NCBI GenBank assembly: GCA_037176705.1
Contig: CM073899.1
Coordinates: forward strand, 7,316,001-7,380,000
From: Molossus alvarezi
Taxonomy: Eukaryota > Chordata > Mammalia > Chiroptera > Molossidae
Direction: 5' to 3'
DNA: 64,000 bases
A program made the translations under genes and the position numbers. Below, one piece after another: positions 1 through 10,800 of the stretch; positions within the stretch are counted from its first letter, which is position 1, and each line of letters begins with the position of its first letter. The notes under the pieces are model-generated. The model made no database searches and had not been told where the DNA came from. It saw only the letters and a program-made list of their open reading frames with translations.

Positions 1-492
1 CATATGCACATAAATTCTTTGATTAATCTCTTCCTGTGAACTACGTTACCCACTGAGGTCTGTTTTCCGTTCCATACATTCATATCTCTGGACTTACTTT
101 ATTTGTTAGTTTATTTTGTTCATTGGAGTCTACACATAAGTGAGATCATGTGATATCTGTCCTTCTTACTTACAGCCACATAGTAGTCCATTGCGTAAAT
201 GTACCACAGCTTTTTTATCTACTTATCTATTGATGGGCAGTTGGACTGTTCCCAGATCTTAGCTATTGTAAATAGTGCTGCTGTGAACATAAGGTTGCAT
301 ATATGCTTTCTGATTGGTGTTTTGGGATTTTTAGAATATATTCCCAGAAGTGGGATTGCTAGGTCAAATGTCAGTTCCATTTTTAATATTTTGAGGAAAC
401 TCCATACTGTTTTCCACAGTGGCTGCACCAGTCTGCATTCCCACCAGCTAGGATTTTCACTTTTCTATTGTTTTCTCATCTTTGTCAGGCTA
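1..492 (-). mobile_element. L1 retrotransposon 3' end (ORF2 C-terminus and 3' UTR), cut by window edge
   Basis: Read on the minus strand, 428-219 encodes the C-terminal part of L1 ORF2 protein, with recognisable pieces [28 protein letters not shown] and FTIAKIWEQ. Bases 1-70 match the reverse complement of the L1 3' UTR seen elsewhere in this window (AACTTATATGCAT type). The element is 5' truncated, at about 480-492, and its tail lies to the left of the window. The frame is not open far enough to be functional. This is a dead fragment of moderate age. Confidence 0.85.
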
Positions 493-940
493 TGGTGCTG
501 AAACCACCTCACACATGCTTTGTTTACACTGTTACTATCCATTTACTCTCATTTTTTATTCTGTGCCAAAGAGTTAAGTGGACAAATGAAAAAGCTTTGC
601 TTACCCCCAAATCAAACTCTTAGAGATACAGTCTTAATTTTGATTCAGGTCAGGCTAATTTCACTGCATAAACAAAACCAACAAAATCTTCAGGGGCAGA
701 ACACACAAAACTGCAGAGATTGCCTAGAAGGTATTATTTTGACCTCAGTTTTACCTATATAATAGAATCACATGTTTACCTCCACTCCCAAAACTGTTGC
801 ACTTTCCTGTCTAAAGTGATATCCATTTTTTCTAATTCATATAGAGAGATAATATAGAATTTGTATTTTTTAATGCTATAACTGAAAATAAAATCCAGAT
901 AACTGCTTTCTGATTTCTATAAATAGAATGTAGATATGTA
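493..940. other. Non-repetitive intergenic or intronic DNA, nothing recognised
   Basis: AT-rich sequence without a convincing ORF, splice-flanked exon or known repeat. The 80-codon frame at 520-762 has no family resemblance. Confidence 0.5.
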
Positions 941-944
941 TTTT

Positions 945-1090
945 CCCCTCCCTCCCTCCCTCCCTCCCTCCCTCCCTCCCTCCCTCCCTCCCTCCCTCCC
1001 TCCCTTCCTTCCTTCCTTCCTTCCTTCCTTCCTTCCTTCCTTCCTTCCTTCCTTCCTTCCTTCCTTCCTTCCTTCCTCCTTCCTTTCTTT
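945..1090. repeat. Compound tetranucleotide microsatellite (CCCT)n then (CCTT)n
   Basis: About 60 bp of CCCT units runs straight into about 75 bp of CCTT units, ending in a few degenerate units. The plus strand is pure pyrimidine throughout and the minus strand pure purine. Such tracts are length-polymorphic and can form triplex (H-DNA). The Pro/Ser/Leu-rich and Lys/Glu/Gly-rich frames that cross it are products of the repeat. Confidence 0.95.
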
Positions 1091-1473
1091 TCCCTGGCAC
1101 AAAGCCACCAGAAATACCACTAGGGAAGTCAAACAAGGTCTTCTTGAGACATCATGGAGAGTATGTGAAGGGTGATATTTCACTCTTTCAACAGTAGTAA
1201 AGAAAAACACTTTAGATTATTTTCAGTTCAACTTACAGCTACGTAGACTTATGTCAAAAACATTCCTGCTATTCTCCCCAAAAAATGATACATGGTACGT
1301 CACGCCTACATCATTTGTAAGTGACTTCATTATACCACTGCCACTCCCTCTGGGTTTGCTTTCCTATCAGTGTTTAACCAGAGGGATACAATTTGGTAAA
1401 GTAGGGCCATTTGAAAGAAATGACTATACAAAACACTTCATTGAGAAATCTCTGTTTAGATGTTAAGATGTTG

Positions 1474-1479
<6 letters not shown>
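1091..1479. other. Apparently unique DNA
   Basis: No known repeat or coding signature seen. Confidence 0.45.

Positions 1480-1512
<33 letters not shown>
1480..1512. repeat. (CA)n microsatellite
   Basis: About 16 uninterrupted CA units. Confidence 0.95.
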
Positions 1513-1513
<1 letters not shown>

Positions 1514-2012
1514 ATTTATTGCCTTATAGAAATATTTATTAAATGTCTCTTATGCATAAGCAAGCATGTTTGATCATTTTGCATAGCAAAGATCTGTATG
1601 TAGCTGTACTTTGATAGGAAAGATGATATCTATGTCCACTACAAAGACAGAGGAAATTCTAACCGGGTCCTCATAACCAGGCTGGGCAATAAATTACAAT
1701 AGTAGTTTGGAGGGAGAAGAAAGGTTGTTTCCAAATGGAGGTTATGGGAAGAGGCATTGCTGAACCATTGTTCACCATCGCTTAGGCAGATTTAAATGGT
1801 GCTGTAGCTGCATTCAGACATTCCCTGACAGAGCAGTTCACAGAATATTCAAACCGAATCTTCTATTCAAATTGCTTAGCTTGATCTTAAAACACAGCTG
1901 CTCAGAGGAAGTGAATGGTACTTTTGAATTCCTGCCAATCACACTCCTTCATGGACAAACCATGTCTGATGTGCTCCATTCAGCAGTTAAGAATTTGAAT
2001 TTTCTGCTCTGA

Positions 2013-2013
<1 letters not shown>
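1513..2013. other. Unique DNA with balanced composition, possible conserved noncoding sequence
   Basis: Between two microsatellites lies about 500 bp of complex, non-repeat sequence with more balanced base composition than its surroundings (notably 1660-2010) and no long ORF. I infer only that it could be a conserved noncoding element. No regulatory function can be shown from the sequence alone. Confidence 0.3.

Positions 2014-2062
<49 letters not shown>
2014..2062. repeat. (AT)n microsatellite
   Basis: About 24 uninterrupted AT units, self-complementary and able to extrude as a cruciform. Confidence 0.95.
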
Positions 2063-2065
<3 letters not shown>

Positions 2066-2160
2066 AGTGAGTAGACAACATGGCAGAGCTGTGAATCAGC
2101 TATACCACTGTGACAACTTACAATTGAAAAACAGAATACTTCTCTTTTATGGTGAAGTAT

Positions 2161-2400
2161 TTTTTTTTTTTATCCTCACCCGAGGACATTTTTCGATATT
2201 TTGTTCAGATAGAGTGAGAGGGAGAGAGAGAGAGAGAAACATCGATGTCAGAGCAACACATCGAGTGGTTGCCACCCACACGACCCAACCAGGGCTGGGG
2301 ACAAACTGCAACCAAGGTACGTGCCCTTAGCGGGAACCGAACCCGGGTCTCTCCGGACCGCAGGCCGACGCTCTAACCACTGAGCGAAACCGGCCAGGGC
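2161..2400 (-). mobile_element. Bat VES-type SINE, subtype A
   Basis: Full-length copy in reverse orientation. The tRNA-derived head is at 2400-2320: GCCCTGGCCGGTTTCGCTCA with an A box, and GGTTCGGTTCCCGC as B box. A middle part with CACTCGATGTG, a CT-rich stretch and the subtype-specific end TCCTCGGGTGAGGATA follow, then an A tail (T run at 2161-2170). Transcribed by RNA polymerase III when active and mobilised by L1 machinery. CpGs in the head are well kept, suggesting a fairly young copy. Confidence 0.9.
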
Positions 2401-3859
2401 TTTTTTAATCTGTGTTTTCTACTAGCCCATGCTTTCTGGGAGGGCAAAGGCTATGTAGTTTATATTTATACTTTATATGCTCAAAGAATGGTCCCCTAAT
2501 GAGTGCCCAGTAGGTACTGAGAGATTATATTACAGCCTCCATGTAATCTTGCGTCTCAACACTAAGGTTTACATTGTTCCACAGAGAAGCATTTCTCCTA
2601 CAAGGGAATTTCATTAATCAGGTTGGACAGAATCCCTACCATTCATTCGGGGATCTAGTCTGCATATTTTTTACTGGCGATTAAATGGTTCCTTATCTGG
2701 AACCAGAAGAATCTAGGAAAGAAAAGTGTTGCCCAGGCAACAGACCTGCTTTGTTTGAAAGGCTTTCTTATTACCACAATGGAAGTTAAAAAATACATAA
2801 CAACGTTCAAGAAATTACTAAGTTTATATGAACAAGGGTGACGATAAAGAGAATAAGGAAAAAATTTACTACTTTTAAATAAAAGATATTCCTGGACTTC
2901 TCTCAATGTTGTTTGTGTTTTCTAATAATAATATATTTATATTTATTAATAATTATTAAAATCTCTAAAGAAATACAGAAGTTCACTGAACTTCACAAAT
3001 TCAGTCTGTCACTTATTTTTACTCGTTTATTTTCTATTTCCCCTTTAGAAATGTGACCATGTTGAGAGAAGAATCCTTGTTCACAGAAGTCAACTCACAC
3101 AGTAGATTGTCAAGAGACATAAAATAACAAGAAAATAAATTTTGAGACTGGAGATCTGATACAATGTCTTGTGTAAATTATTTTATACCATTAAAATAAA
3201 ATGACTTTATATTTGTAATTGTAACATTTTTCATGAAAATAAAACAATTTTAAAAAGAATAGTTTTAGTCTTATAGCTCATTTTTGATAATTATTTTATT
3301 TCTATAAAGTTCTCTGATTATAAAGATGTTTATCAAAGTCAATTCAAATGTAAGCAACAGTTTTCATTTTATAGATTGCATGTATGGAATAGAGTAAAAA
3401 TGCATTGCTTAAACATTTACATGACTTGGCTAAAAGCAAAGTTAATTAGTATAAAGTTAATGTACAATTTGGACTAGCTTTTATTCTGGTTCATTTTTCA
3501 CTCTACCACTTCTAAGAATTAAAGAACCATGAAACAAATCCTTTTAAAATTTGTGTTGGTATTCTTGCAACACCCCCTTGAGATATTTGAATAAATTCAT
3601 GAGTGTTACAAATCAAGTGGTGAAAATCACTTTATTACTTAATCATAGTCCAACTCCATTTACCCGTGAAGGCACTACCATTAAATTATTTCTATTTGAT
3701 CACAGGATTAATTGCATTGATTTCCAACAGATTTATTTTTATATTCATGCCATTCCTAGGTTACTATTTATAAGGAGTGTATTTGCATTTTACTTGGAAG
3801 ATATCTGGGCCAGAAAAATGTTGCCTGATGAGGAAAAGACAAAAAAGCACTCTCAGGAT
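2401..3859. other. AT-rich unique DNA, no gene seen
   Basis: About 1.45 kb with no recognised repeat and no coding signature. The short frames at 2655-2906 (minus) and 3551-3871 (plus) show no known domain and low-complexity composition. Very old, unrecognisable repeats cannot be excluded. Confidence 0.45.
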
Positions 3860-4123
3860 AAGCTACTGTGAAAACAATTTATTCCCAGATAATCCAGTAC
3901 TGACTTGATTCATTTCAGTGCCACATCAATTAGAAAAAAAAAACAAAAAGCTGTCTAGTACAGATCTATGTATAGTAAATTTAAAATATAAAAAATAAAT
4001 CTGGCCCAGTTGGTGTGGCTCAGTGGTTGAGTGTCAACCCCTGTACCAAGAGGTCGCCAGTTCGATTCCCAGTCAGGGCACATGTCTAGGTTGTGGGTTC
4101 AATCCCCATTGGGGGGCATGCAG
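3860..4123 (+). repeat. Source (or left) copy of a 260-bp dispersed duplication
   Basis: The block beginning AAGCTACTGTGAAAACAATT and ending in the first half of the VES SINE (GGGGGGCATGCAG) recurs at 5576-5836 with only scattered differences. It joins about 140 bp of otherwise unique DNA to about 120 bp of SINE. This copy is continuous with the rest of the SINE, so it is probably the original. Confidence 0.9.
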
Positions 4124-4222
4124 GAAGTGGCTGATTGATGTTTCTCTTTCACATCAATGTTTGTATCTCTCTCTCCCTTCTTCTCTCTCTAAAAAAACCA
4201 ATAAAATGGATATTTAAAAAAT
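4001..4222 (+). mobile_element. Bat VES-type SINE, subtype B
   Basis: Starts CTGGCCCAGTTGGTGTGGCT with an A box (TGGCTCAGTGGTTGAG) and a B box (GTTCGATTCCC). It has the subtype B middle GGGGGGCATGCAGGA, the CT-rich stretch ending TCTCTCTAAAAAAACC, and a degenerate A-rich tail. Its first half is part of the duplicated block above. Confidence 0.9.
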
Positions 4223-4317
4223 CTAACTTTCAGATATACTTGAGATTTGCAAGATAAATACCTAGGCTTTCATCCATCCAGACATGAAGATAGCAAACAC
4301 CTGTCCCGGCTTTAATG

Positions 4318-4895
4318 CATTATTGTTAAATTTAGATGAAATTTTGTTGAATTTGGTTTGCTAATATTTCGTTTAGGATTTTTGCACTTATGTTCATCAA
4401 GGATATTGCCTGTAATGTTTTGTGTGTGGAGTTCTTGTCTAATTTTGGAATCAGGGTAATGCTGGCCTCATAAAAATATATTTGCCAGTGTTCCTTTCTC
4501 ATTAATTTTTGCGAAGAGTTTGAGAAGTGTATGTATTAAATCTTCTGTGAGTATTTGGAAGGATTCACTCATGAAGAAAGAGGTCTGGTCCTAGACTTTG
4601 TTTTTTGGGAGCTTTGTGATTAATGATTCAGTCTTCCTGCTGGTAATTGATGCATTCGCGTTTTCTGTTTCTTTATGATTTAGTTTTGGAAGATTGCATG
4701 TTTATAAGAACTTGTACATTTCTTCTAGGTTGCCCAATTTACTGGTATATAATTGTGCATAGTATTTTCTTATTACCTTTTGATTTATGTGTGAAAAGTT
4801 GTAACTTCTCTTTCATTTATGATTATCTCTCTATCACTTGCCCTCTTTTTGGGTGAGTCTAGCTAAATTTTGTCTATTTGTTTATCTTTTTAAAA
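4318..4895 (-). mobile_element. L1 ORF2 fragment, inverted 5' half of a twin-primed L1
   Basis: Minus-strand L1 ORF2 sequence from the reverse-transcriptase region. It parallels the minus-strand copy at 50300-50600 (for example TTAGGATTTTTGCACTTATG against TTAGGATTTTGGCATCTATG). It abuts a plus-strand L1 3' part with no gap, the arrangement left by twin priming during L1 insertion. Many stops; an old copy. Confidence 0.75.
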
Positions 4896-5935
4896 AAACC
4901 AATTTAAAAATATCTGAATATTCATTTTTCCAAAGAAGACATACAGAGGGCCAACAGACACATGAAAAGATGTTCAATATCACTAGTTGGAAATGCAAAT
5001 CAAAATCGCAATGAGATAATATGTCACACCTGTTGGAATGATTATTGATTATTATTAAAAAATAATAACTAATTAAAGTAAATAACTAGTATTGAAGAAA
5101 AAGGAACACTTCTACTCTGTTGATGGGACTAGAAATTTGTATAGCCACTATGGAAAATAGTACAGAATTCTTTATAAAATGAAGAATATAACTATTATAT
5201 GGTCTAGCTATTCCACTTCTGAATTATTTATCTGAAGAATAAAATAGACTAATTTAAAAATATATATCCACACCTACTGTTTATTGCAGCATTATTAGAA
5301 TAGACAAGATATGGAAACAACCTAAGTGTTCCTAGATGCTTGAGTGGATAAAGAATATATAAAGCTTATATATAGCCACACAATGGAATACAAATCAGCC
5401 ATAAAAAAAAAAAAAATGAAACCTGTCATTTTCAACAGTATGGATGGACTTTCTGAATTATATGTGGAACCTAGTAAAAAACAAACAGACAAGCAAATTA
5501 ATAATAAATAAATCCATACATACAGAGAACAGATGTTTACCAGGGGAAAGAGGTTTCAGGGAGGAGAAAGGAGCGAAGCTACTGTGAAAACAATTTACTC
5601 CCAGATAATCCAGTGCTGACTTGATTCATTTCAGTGCCACATCAATTAGAAAAGAAAAAAAAGCTGTCTAGTACAGATCTATGTATAGTAAATTTAAAAT
5701 ATAAAAAATGAATCTAGCCCAGCTGGTGTGGCTCAGTGGTTGAGTGTCAACCTCTGCACCAAGAGGTCGCCAGTTCGATTCCCAGTCAGGGCACATGTCT
5801 AGGTTGTGGGCTCGATCCCCATTGGGGGGCATGCAGAAGCTGTACTGTGATGGATAATGGGCTTTTGGGGTGAACACCCTGCAGTGTATTATGTTACATT
5901 ATATTGTACAAAGGAAATTTTATATATATATATAT
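4896..5935 (+). mobile_element. L1 3' half (ORF2 C-terminus, 3' UTR), interrupted by the 260-bp duplication
   Basis: Recognisable ORF2 3' sequence: AAGAAGACATACAGAGGGCC, the C-terminal segment around 5140-5420, then 3' UTR to 5575. The L1 3' UTR appears to resume at 5837 (TGATGGATAATGGGCTTTTG) and to end in a short TA-rich tail near 5935. The interval 5576-5836 is foreign. Orientation is opposite to 4318-4895, giving a head-to-head L1. Confidence 0.75.
5576..5836 (+). repeat. Second copy of the 260-bp duplication, inserted in an L1 3' end
   Basis: Near-identical to 3860-4123, but the SINE stops abruptly after GGGGGGCATGCAG and has neither CT-rich part nor A tail. The hexamer GAAGCT is present at both edges (5575-5580 and 5836-5841), like a short target duplication or junction microhomology. 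Lack of a poly(A) tail argues against ordinary L1-driven retroposition. Confidence 0.85.
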
Positions 5936-6102
5936 ATGAATAAAAGAATATGCAAGAATTATGGGGCAATTTGTGTAACAGGGATCCCATAAGAAAAGAG
6001 AATGGAGCATAAGAATGACTTGAAGAAATAGTGGCTGAAAACTTAAAAATTATGCCACACCAAACTTTCTATTCCGTGTGCATGTGTTCTCTTGTTGCAA
6101 AT

Positions 6103-6124
6103 GAGAGAGAGAGAGAGAGAGAAA
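6103..6124. repeat. (GA)n microsatellite
   Basis: About 11 GA units. Confidence 0.85.
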
Positions 6125-6249
6125 GGTGAATACATAGTAAACAGTTAAACACATTATATATTAAACCAAATTTGTCAATAGTCACTTTAAATTTGAAAGT
6201 TTTTATTAATCAGCATATTTGAATATATAAATATGCCAATTTAAAAAAA

Positions 6250-7200
6250 ATGCAGAGATAGAACAGGGATATTTAAATTAAAACAAAAATGAGATGGCAT
6301 TACACACATATTGAAATGGTCAAAACACAGCACGCTGACTATACCAAACATTGACAAGGATGTGGGGCAAACAGCTGGTGGAATGAAAAATGTTCCAGCC
6401 ACTTTAGAAGACACTTTGCTATTTTCTCACTAAGACAAACATACTCTTATCATAAGACCTAGAACTGTGCTCCTTGGTATTTACCCAAAAGAGATGAAAA
6501 CTTAATCATGCTTAATGGTAATAAATTAGGCCCTTTTCACTAATACTGGAGGAAAAAGCATTGAGGTTTTTTCCCACCACTGTTAGTTACTTAATGGCTT
6601 AATGTAAGTATTAGCTAATGCAGTAAGACAAGAAAAGGAAATCAAAGATATACAAATTAGGAAGATATAAAATAGTTTGTATTTGCAGATGGTGATTATT
6701 TACATAGCAAGTCCTAAATAATAATTGATAAGAACTGACAAAACATATATATCTCCTATAAACAATGAGTAGGGCAAAGTCACAGAAAACAAGGTTAATA
6801 TAAAATTTTGATTACTCTTTTATATGAATTAAAATTTTAAAATTAAAAATATCATTTAATAAATTACTCCAAAATTAAATACATAGAAATAATTCTGGCC
6901 AATGTGTTCCAATCTATATATGGAAAACTATAAAACTCTGTATTTGTGGATTAAAAGGCTGAATATTGTTAGGATGTCAGCTCTTCCATATTTATTTACA
7001 GATTCAAAACAATGTTATTAAAATCTCAGTAACCTGCTCTGTACATAGTTATGAACAACTTCTAAAATTCATGTGGACAGATGAAAGTTCTAGGATGAGC
7101 AGCAGAATACTGCCGGACACAGACAGCAGTATGGTTGGTTATCGGTTAAGAGTCCTGGTATTGCTGTGCTTGTATTCTGAAATTCAATATTTCAGTAAAT
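6250..7200 (+). mobile_element. Old L1M fragments (ORF2), rearranged
   Basis: 6250-6530 resembles the ORF2 3' portion (GACAAGGATGTGGGGCAAAC, then a degenerate TTTACCCAAAAGAGATGAAA). 6580-7200 resembles the reverse-transcriptase portion (GTATTTGCAGATGGTGATTA, then AAAATTCATGTGGACAGATG). The order is reversed relative to an intact L1, so at least two fragments or a rearrangement are present. Highly diverged, no open frame. Confidence 0.65.
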
Positions 7201-7314
7201 GATGGGAGGTATTTTTCAAAAATTAGAGTAAGACTTTATAGATAAGGGAGAAATAAAAAAATAATCCATGAGGTAATAGATTTGGGGTAATTAGTATAAC
7301 TATGAATACAGATT

Positions 7315-7333
7315 CGTGTGTGTGTGTGTGTGT
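7315..7333. repeat. (GT)n microsatellite
   Basis: About 9-10 GT units. Confidence 0.85.
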
Positions 7334-7799
7334 TTATACAGGTGTCAGTATACATAGATATATATTTTGTGCTCTGTCAGCTAAGAGTGCCATAAAGAAA
7401 TGACATCCAAGTAACCGATCTTGTTTTCCAATATCATTCTACAATAAACGAAATCAGAGGTCTTTGGAGAAATGCCTGATTCCTGAATTTGGGCAGGAAA
7501 TATACAACATAATCCTGAAGTATCTTGTAGTGCCAGAATGTAACAAAGTGCTCCAAACATGAAACTAAACAAGAGTAGAAACCTTACATGACAGTGGTGT
7601 GCCACAGAGTTACAGGTGCTATCTGCAGATGCTTCCAACTAAACGCTGAAGCAATGTGTACTACAAATCGCTAAAGTAATATTGGGTTAAAACACAAAGT
7701 AAAAAATAAACACTCATACATGTTTTATACTGATACCAAAAATGACTGAATAAATTAATAAATGAGAGAGAAGAGATAAATCCCCTTGCTGAAAAATTC
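7334..7799. other. Apparently unique DNA
   Basis: No repeat or gene recognised. The minus-strand frame 7638-7381 (85 codons) has no family resemblance. Confidence 0.4.
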
Positions 7800-8500
7800 C
7801 AAATAATCTTTGCAGATGCTCCACCCTTAGCAAAAGGGAGTATGACTCCGTACTCCTCAAGGGGGGCTGTGCACAGCAGCTTCTTCCCAAAGAGCACCAC
7901 GTAGAACGAGGCGGGGAGTAACTTTTTCATGGGAAACTACTTTTGCTAAGTCATTAAGGTCAACATCAAAGGTCATAAAGCGTGTTGGTAGCATGTGCTC
8001 TACAAGTAATGTGATGAAAATGATACTTAGAGACCTGTCATCTTCTTTTCAAGAAGCTAGTATAATCAGAATTGAAGAACAAAACAAAAAAAAGCAAACA
8101 TTAGAAAAATCCAAATTGAGGGGCATTCTATAAAACACCTAAAGACTACTCCTCAAAACTGTTAAGGTAATCAAAATCAAAAGAAGTCTGTGAAAATGTC
8201 ACAGACAAGAAAAGATTAAGGAGACAGGAGGCTAAAAGTACTATGAGATCCTGGAACAGAAAAAAAAAATACATTATTTAAAAACTAAATAAAATCTGAA
8301 TATACTATAGACTTCAAGTAAAATAATGTATTAATATTAGTTTGTTATTATGACAAGTGAATTATACTACTAATAATATACTAATGACAAGGGAGATTGG
8401 ATGTAGGGGTACATGGTAGCTCCCTGTTATCACCTTCTCCATTTTTCTGCAAATCTAAAACGGTTCTAAATATTAAAGTTTAATTAAAAATCACAGTAAA
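7800..8500 (+). mobile_element. Ancient mammalian repeat, probably an L1M 3' UTR
   Basis: The series TACTCCTCAAGG, ATGTGATGAAAATG, CAAATTGAGGGGCATTCTAT, CTCCTCAAAACTGTTAAGGT, GAGATCCTGGAACAGAAAAA and TTCTGCAAATCTAAAACGGT, ending in TTAAAGTTTAATT, follows in order a 3' end widespread in placental genomes. I place it among L1M 3' UTRs from memory; the exact subfamily is not certain. Confidence 0.6.
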
Positions 8501-9596
8501 AGGAATAAAATAAACATTATGGATGCCCAATTCTAACCTGAATAACACTTACTTTTCCTTCTAATTCATAAACATTAAGTTAGATCAATCATTCTAAATT
8601 CTATTTGAAACCGCCATTCATTTATTTTCAATTTTTTTTTTTTTAAGAAAAAGAAGATCTGCCACTTAATTATAACAAAATATATTATGGGAATAATCCA
8701 GAAATGAGAAACCTTTAAACTAATTATTTATTGTCAGACCTTGGGCTTATGGCCTTAAGACATCTATTAGCTGTTTTAAATCTCCACTTTCCTATTTCAG
8801 AGGGAACTGATATACTGTTTCCATCTACCTTTCTTCCTGAAGTATTCTAGTATACCTCAGTGTAGCCCATGGCATTAGAGAAAATGCTAAGGCTTAAAAT
8901 GAAAATTCAAATAGATAATGAACAAGGAAGCATTACAAATATGAGCCCTTTCTCCGATTCAGGGGAAATCATGTGTATGCACATCATGTTCATAGTGGTA
9001 CCCACCATGAAGAGTAGACATATTGTATCAAATGCAATCCAGGTGTATTTTAGGGTTTCTGTTTGTTTTGTTTCCTCCAGCCCTGGTCGGCTTATATATC
9101 ATCTACACAAAGTCTCCATTAAACAATGCATGGATCATTCCCCTTCCTTCTTCGTACACCTATTTAGTCCTTATTTCTTTTGATTCATCCTGAAATTGTC
9201 TTTCATCAATTCACATTTGCTAGCCCAAATGCCTTCAACATTTGCTCCTATTATGCTTGTGGTGACTACAAATAGACTAAAGAGTTGAATCTCTGACTTA
9301 GAAGGCATACTACTTAATAAATGTCGGGATGGACCAGGTCCAATTTCAAGAAATACCAGAGAATCCTAGTTGCTCATCTGATCACATAGGAAGTGTTTCT
9401 ACTTGCTACATTTCCCAAGTTTTAGCTAGTCTGGGGACTGAGCCTACAGCTTTAGTACTACAAATCAAGGAATCAAAGTGTTCTACTGTGGACACTTACA
9501 TTCTCTGTAGCCCAAGTCATTATGACATTGTATTTTCTGGTATGCCAGTCATTAGGAGGTTCAAATGTTATAACAGAGGATTAACAGTCTAGTGTT
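8501..9596. other. Unique DNA, no gene seen
   Basis: Includes a 14-bp T run at 8631. The frames at 8869-9183 and 9329-9592 show no domain or compositional sign of coding. Confidence 0.45.
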
Positions 9597-9830
9597 TAAA
9601 ACAAGGAACTTCAAAGCTAACTTGCCTGAGATAAAGTCTATTTGCAATACTTTCTCCTTGTGACCCTGGGAAAATTACTTTCACATCTGGTGACTTAGTT
9701 TTTTTATTGTAAACTGGATATAATAATGGGACATTATTAATGCACAGGGTGATCTGAGTACTAAATGGGTCAATTTATATAAAGTTCTTAGTACAGTGGG
9801 GGCTAGGAAAAAAATGCTATTATGGTATAT
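9597..9830 (+). mobile_element. MIR (mammalian-wide interspersed repeat)
   Basis: Diverged but ordered MIR landmarks: TGTGACCCTGGGAAAATTAC, TGACTTAGTTTTTTTATTGT, AAACTGGATATAATAATGGG, GATCTGAGTACTAAATGGGT and TATAAAGTTCTTAGTACAGT. MIRs are tRNA-derived SINEs propagated by L2 before the placental radiation, so this copy is very old. Confidence 0.85.
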
Positions 9831-10550
9831 ACACCTTTCTTTCTAATACAGCCATAAGTTTTTATATCATTCAGACCTTACAATGAAAAAAAGTCAATTT
9901 TCTTTGAGACTGGTAAACCAAAAAGAAATAGTTGGATTGCCTATCCCTCTATTATTCACCTGATCTCTTTTGCTTAAACCTACACCAGCAACCCAAATTC
10001 CCCCAACCTTGTTTCTTTCTCTATGTAATTTAGTTCAGAGTAAGCGTTCCCCCACAAATGCATGTGACTGATGACATACAAATCACAAGGAGTCTAGGAA
10101 CTGTATTTCACTTTCTCCTCTTTGCTCTAATTACAACGGGCACACTGGAGAACTGGAAGGGGTGTGGGCAGACCAGCTCTCTCCTCACCACGGTTTACAG
10201 ATCCCTCTCAGATAAGACCAACAGATTACAGCAGGGCAACAGGCAACCTGCCTTCCTTATTGTAGTACTTTCTCAGAATCTGTAATCACATGTTCTTGGG
10301 CCAGATCAGAACTGCATTACTTAGGAAGCATTGTGTGCTCAACTCCTAATTAGGTGACTTTCCTTTCTAGGAACACATCAGGATTTATGTCCTAGTACGT
10401 GCAATGGTTTCATCTACTCAAAAGTAAAACTGATTTTTTAACACTGGAAGGTAAAAACAAAAGCTTCTACTGAGTAGAATTTGTTTCCTTCCTTCTTGTC
10501 CCAGAGAGTATTCCAACCTAAACATAAATACATTTATTTTTTTTAAATTA
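9831..10550. other. Unique DNA, no gene seen
   Basis: Complex sequence without repeats. The 75-codon frame at 10058-10285 is not recognisable. Confidence 0.4.
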
Positions 10551-10560
10551 AAAAAAAAAT

Positions 10561-10800
10561 GTTTTTTATCCTCACCCAAGGACATTTTTTGCATTTATCT
10601 TCAGATAAAGCAGGAGGGAGTGGGGAAGAGAGAAAGAAACATCAATGTGAGAGAGACACATCGAGTGGTTGCCACCTACACAACCCCAACCGGGACCCGG
10701 GACAAACTGCAACTGAGGTTCGTGCCCTTAGCGGGAACTGTACCCGGGACTCTCCGGTCCATGGGCTGACGCTCTAACCGCTGAGCCAAACCAGCCAGGG
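10561..10800 (-). mobile_element. Bat VES-type SINE, subtype A
   Basis: Reverse-oriented full-length copy. Landmarks are ATCCTCACCCAAGGACATTT (subtype A end), CACATCGAGTGGTTGCCACC, GCCCTTAGCGGGAACTGTAC and the head CCAAACCAGCCAGGG at 10800. A/T-rich flank at 10540-10560. Confidence 0.9.

Noticed and set aside
876..1210. Frames rich in KEGR or PSLP repeats on both strands
   Set aside because: They are translations of the tetranucleotide microsatellite; every frame of a 4-bp repeat without stops stays open.
2320..2400. tRNA gene
   Set aside because: A and B boxes are present, but the sequence is the head of a SINE and has no tRNA cloverleaf with proper acceptor stem; the same holds for all other SINE heads.
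4023..4217. Short ORFs crossing SINEs (also at 2061, 10559, 26589, 35605, 43267, 53375, 55390, 60697)
   Set aside because: They are translations of the tRNA-derived head of VES SINEs and recur wherever the SINE does.
7661..7930. Minus-strand 89-codon ORF with an apparently protein-like start (MKKLLPASFYVVLFGKKLL)
   Set aside because: The stretch falls within an ancient repeat (probably an L1M 3' UTR) that continues to 8500; the resemblance to a signal peptide is accidental.
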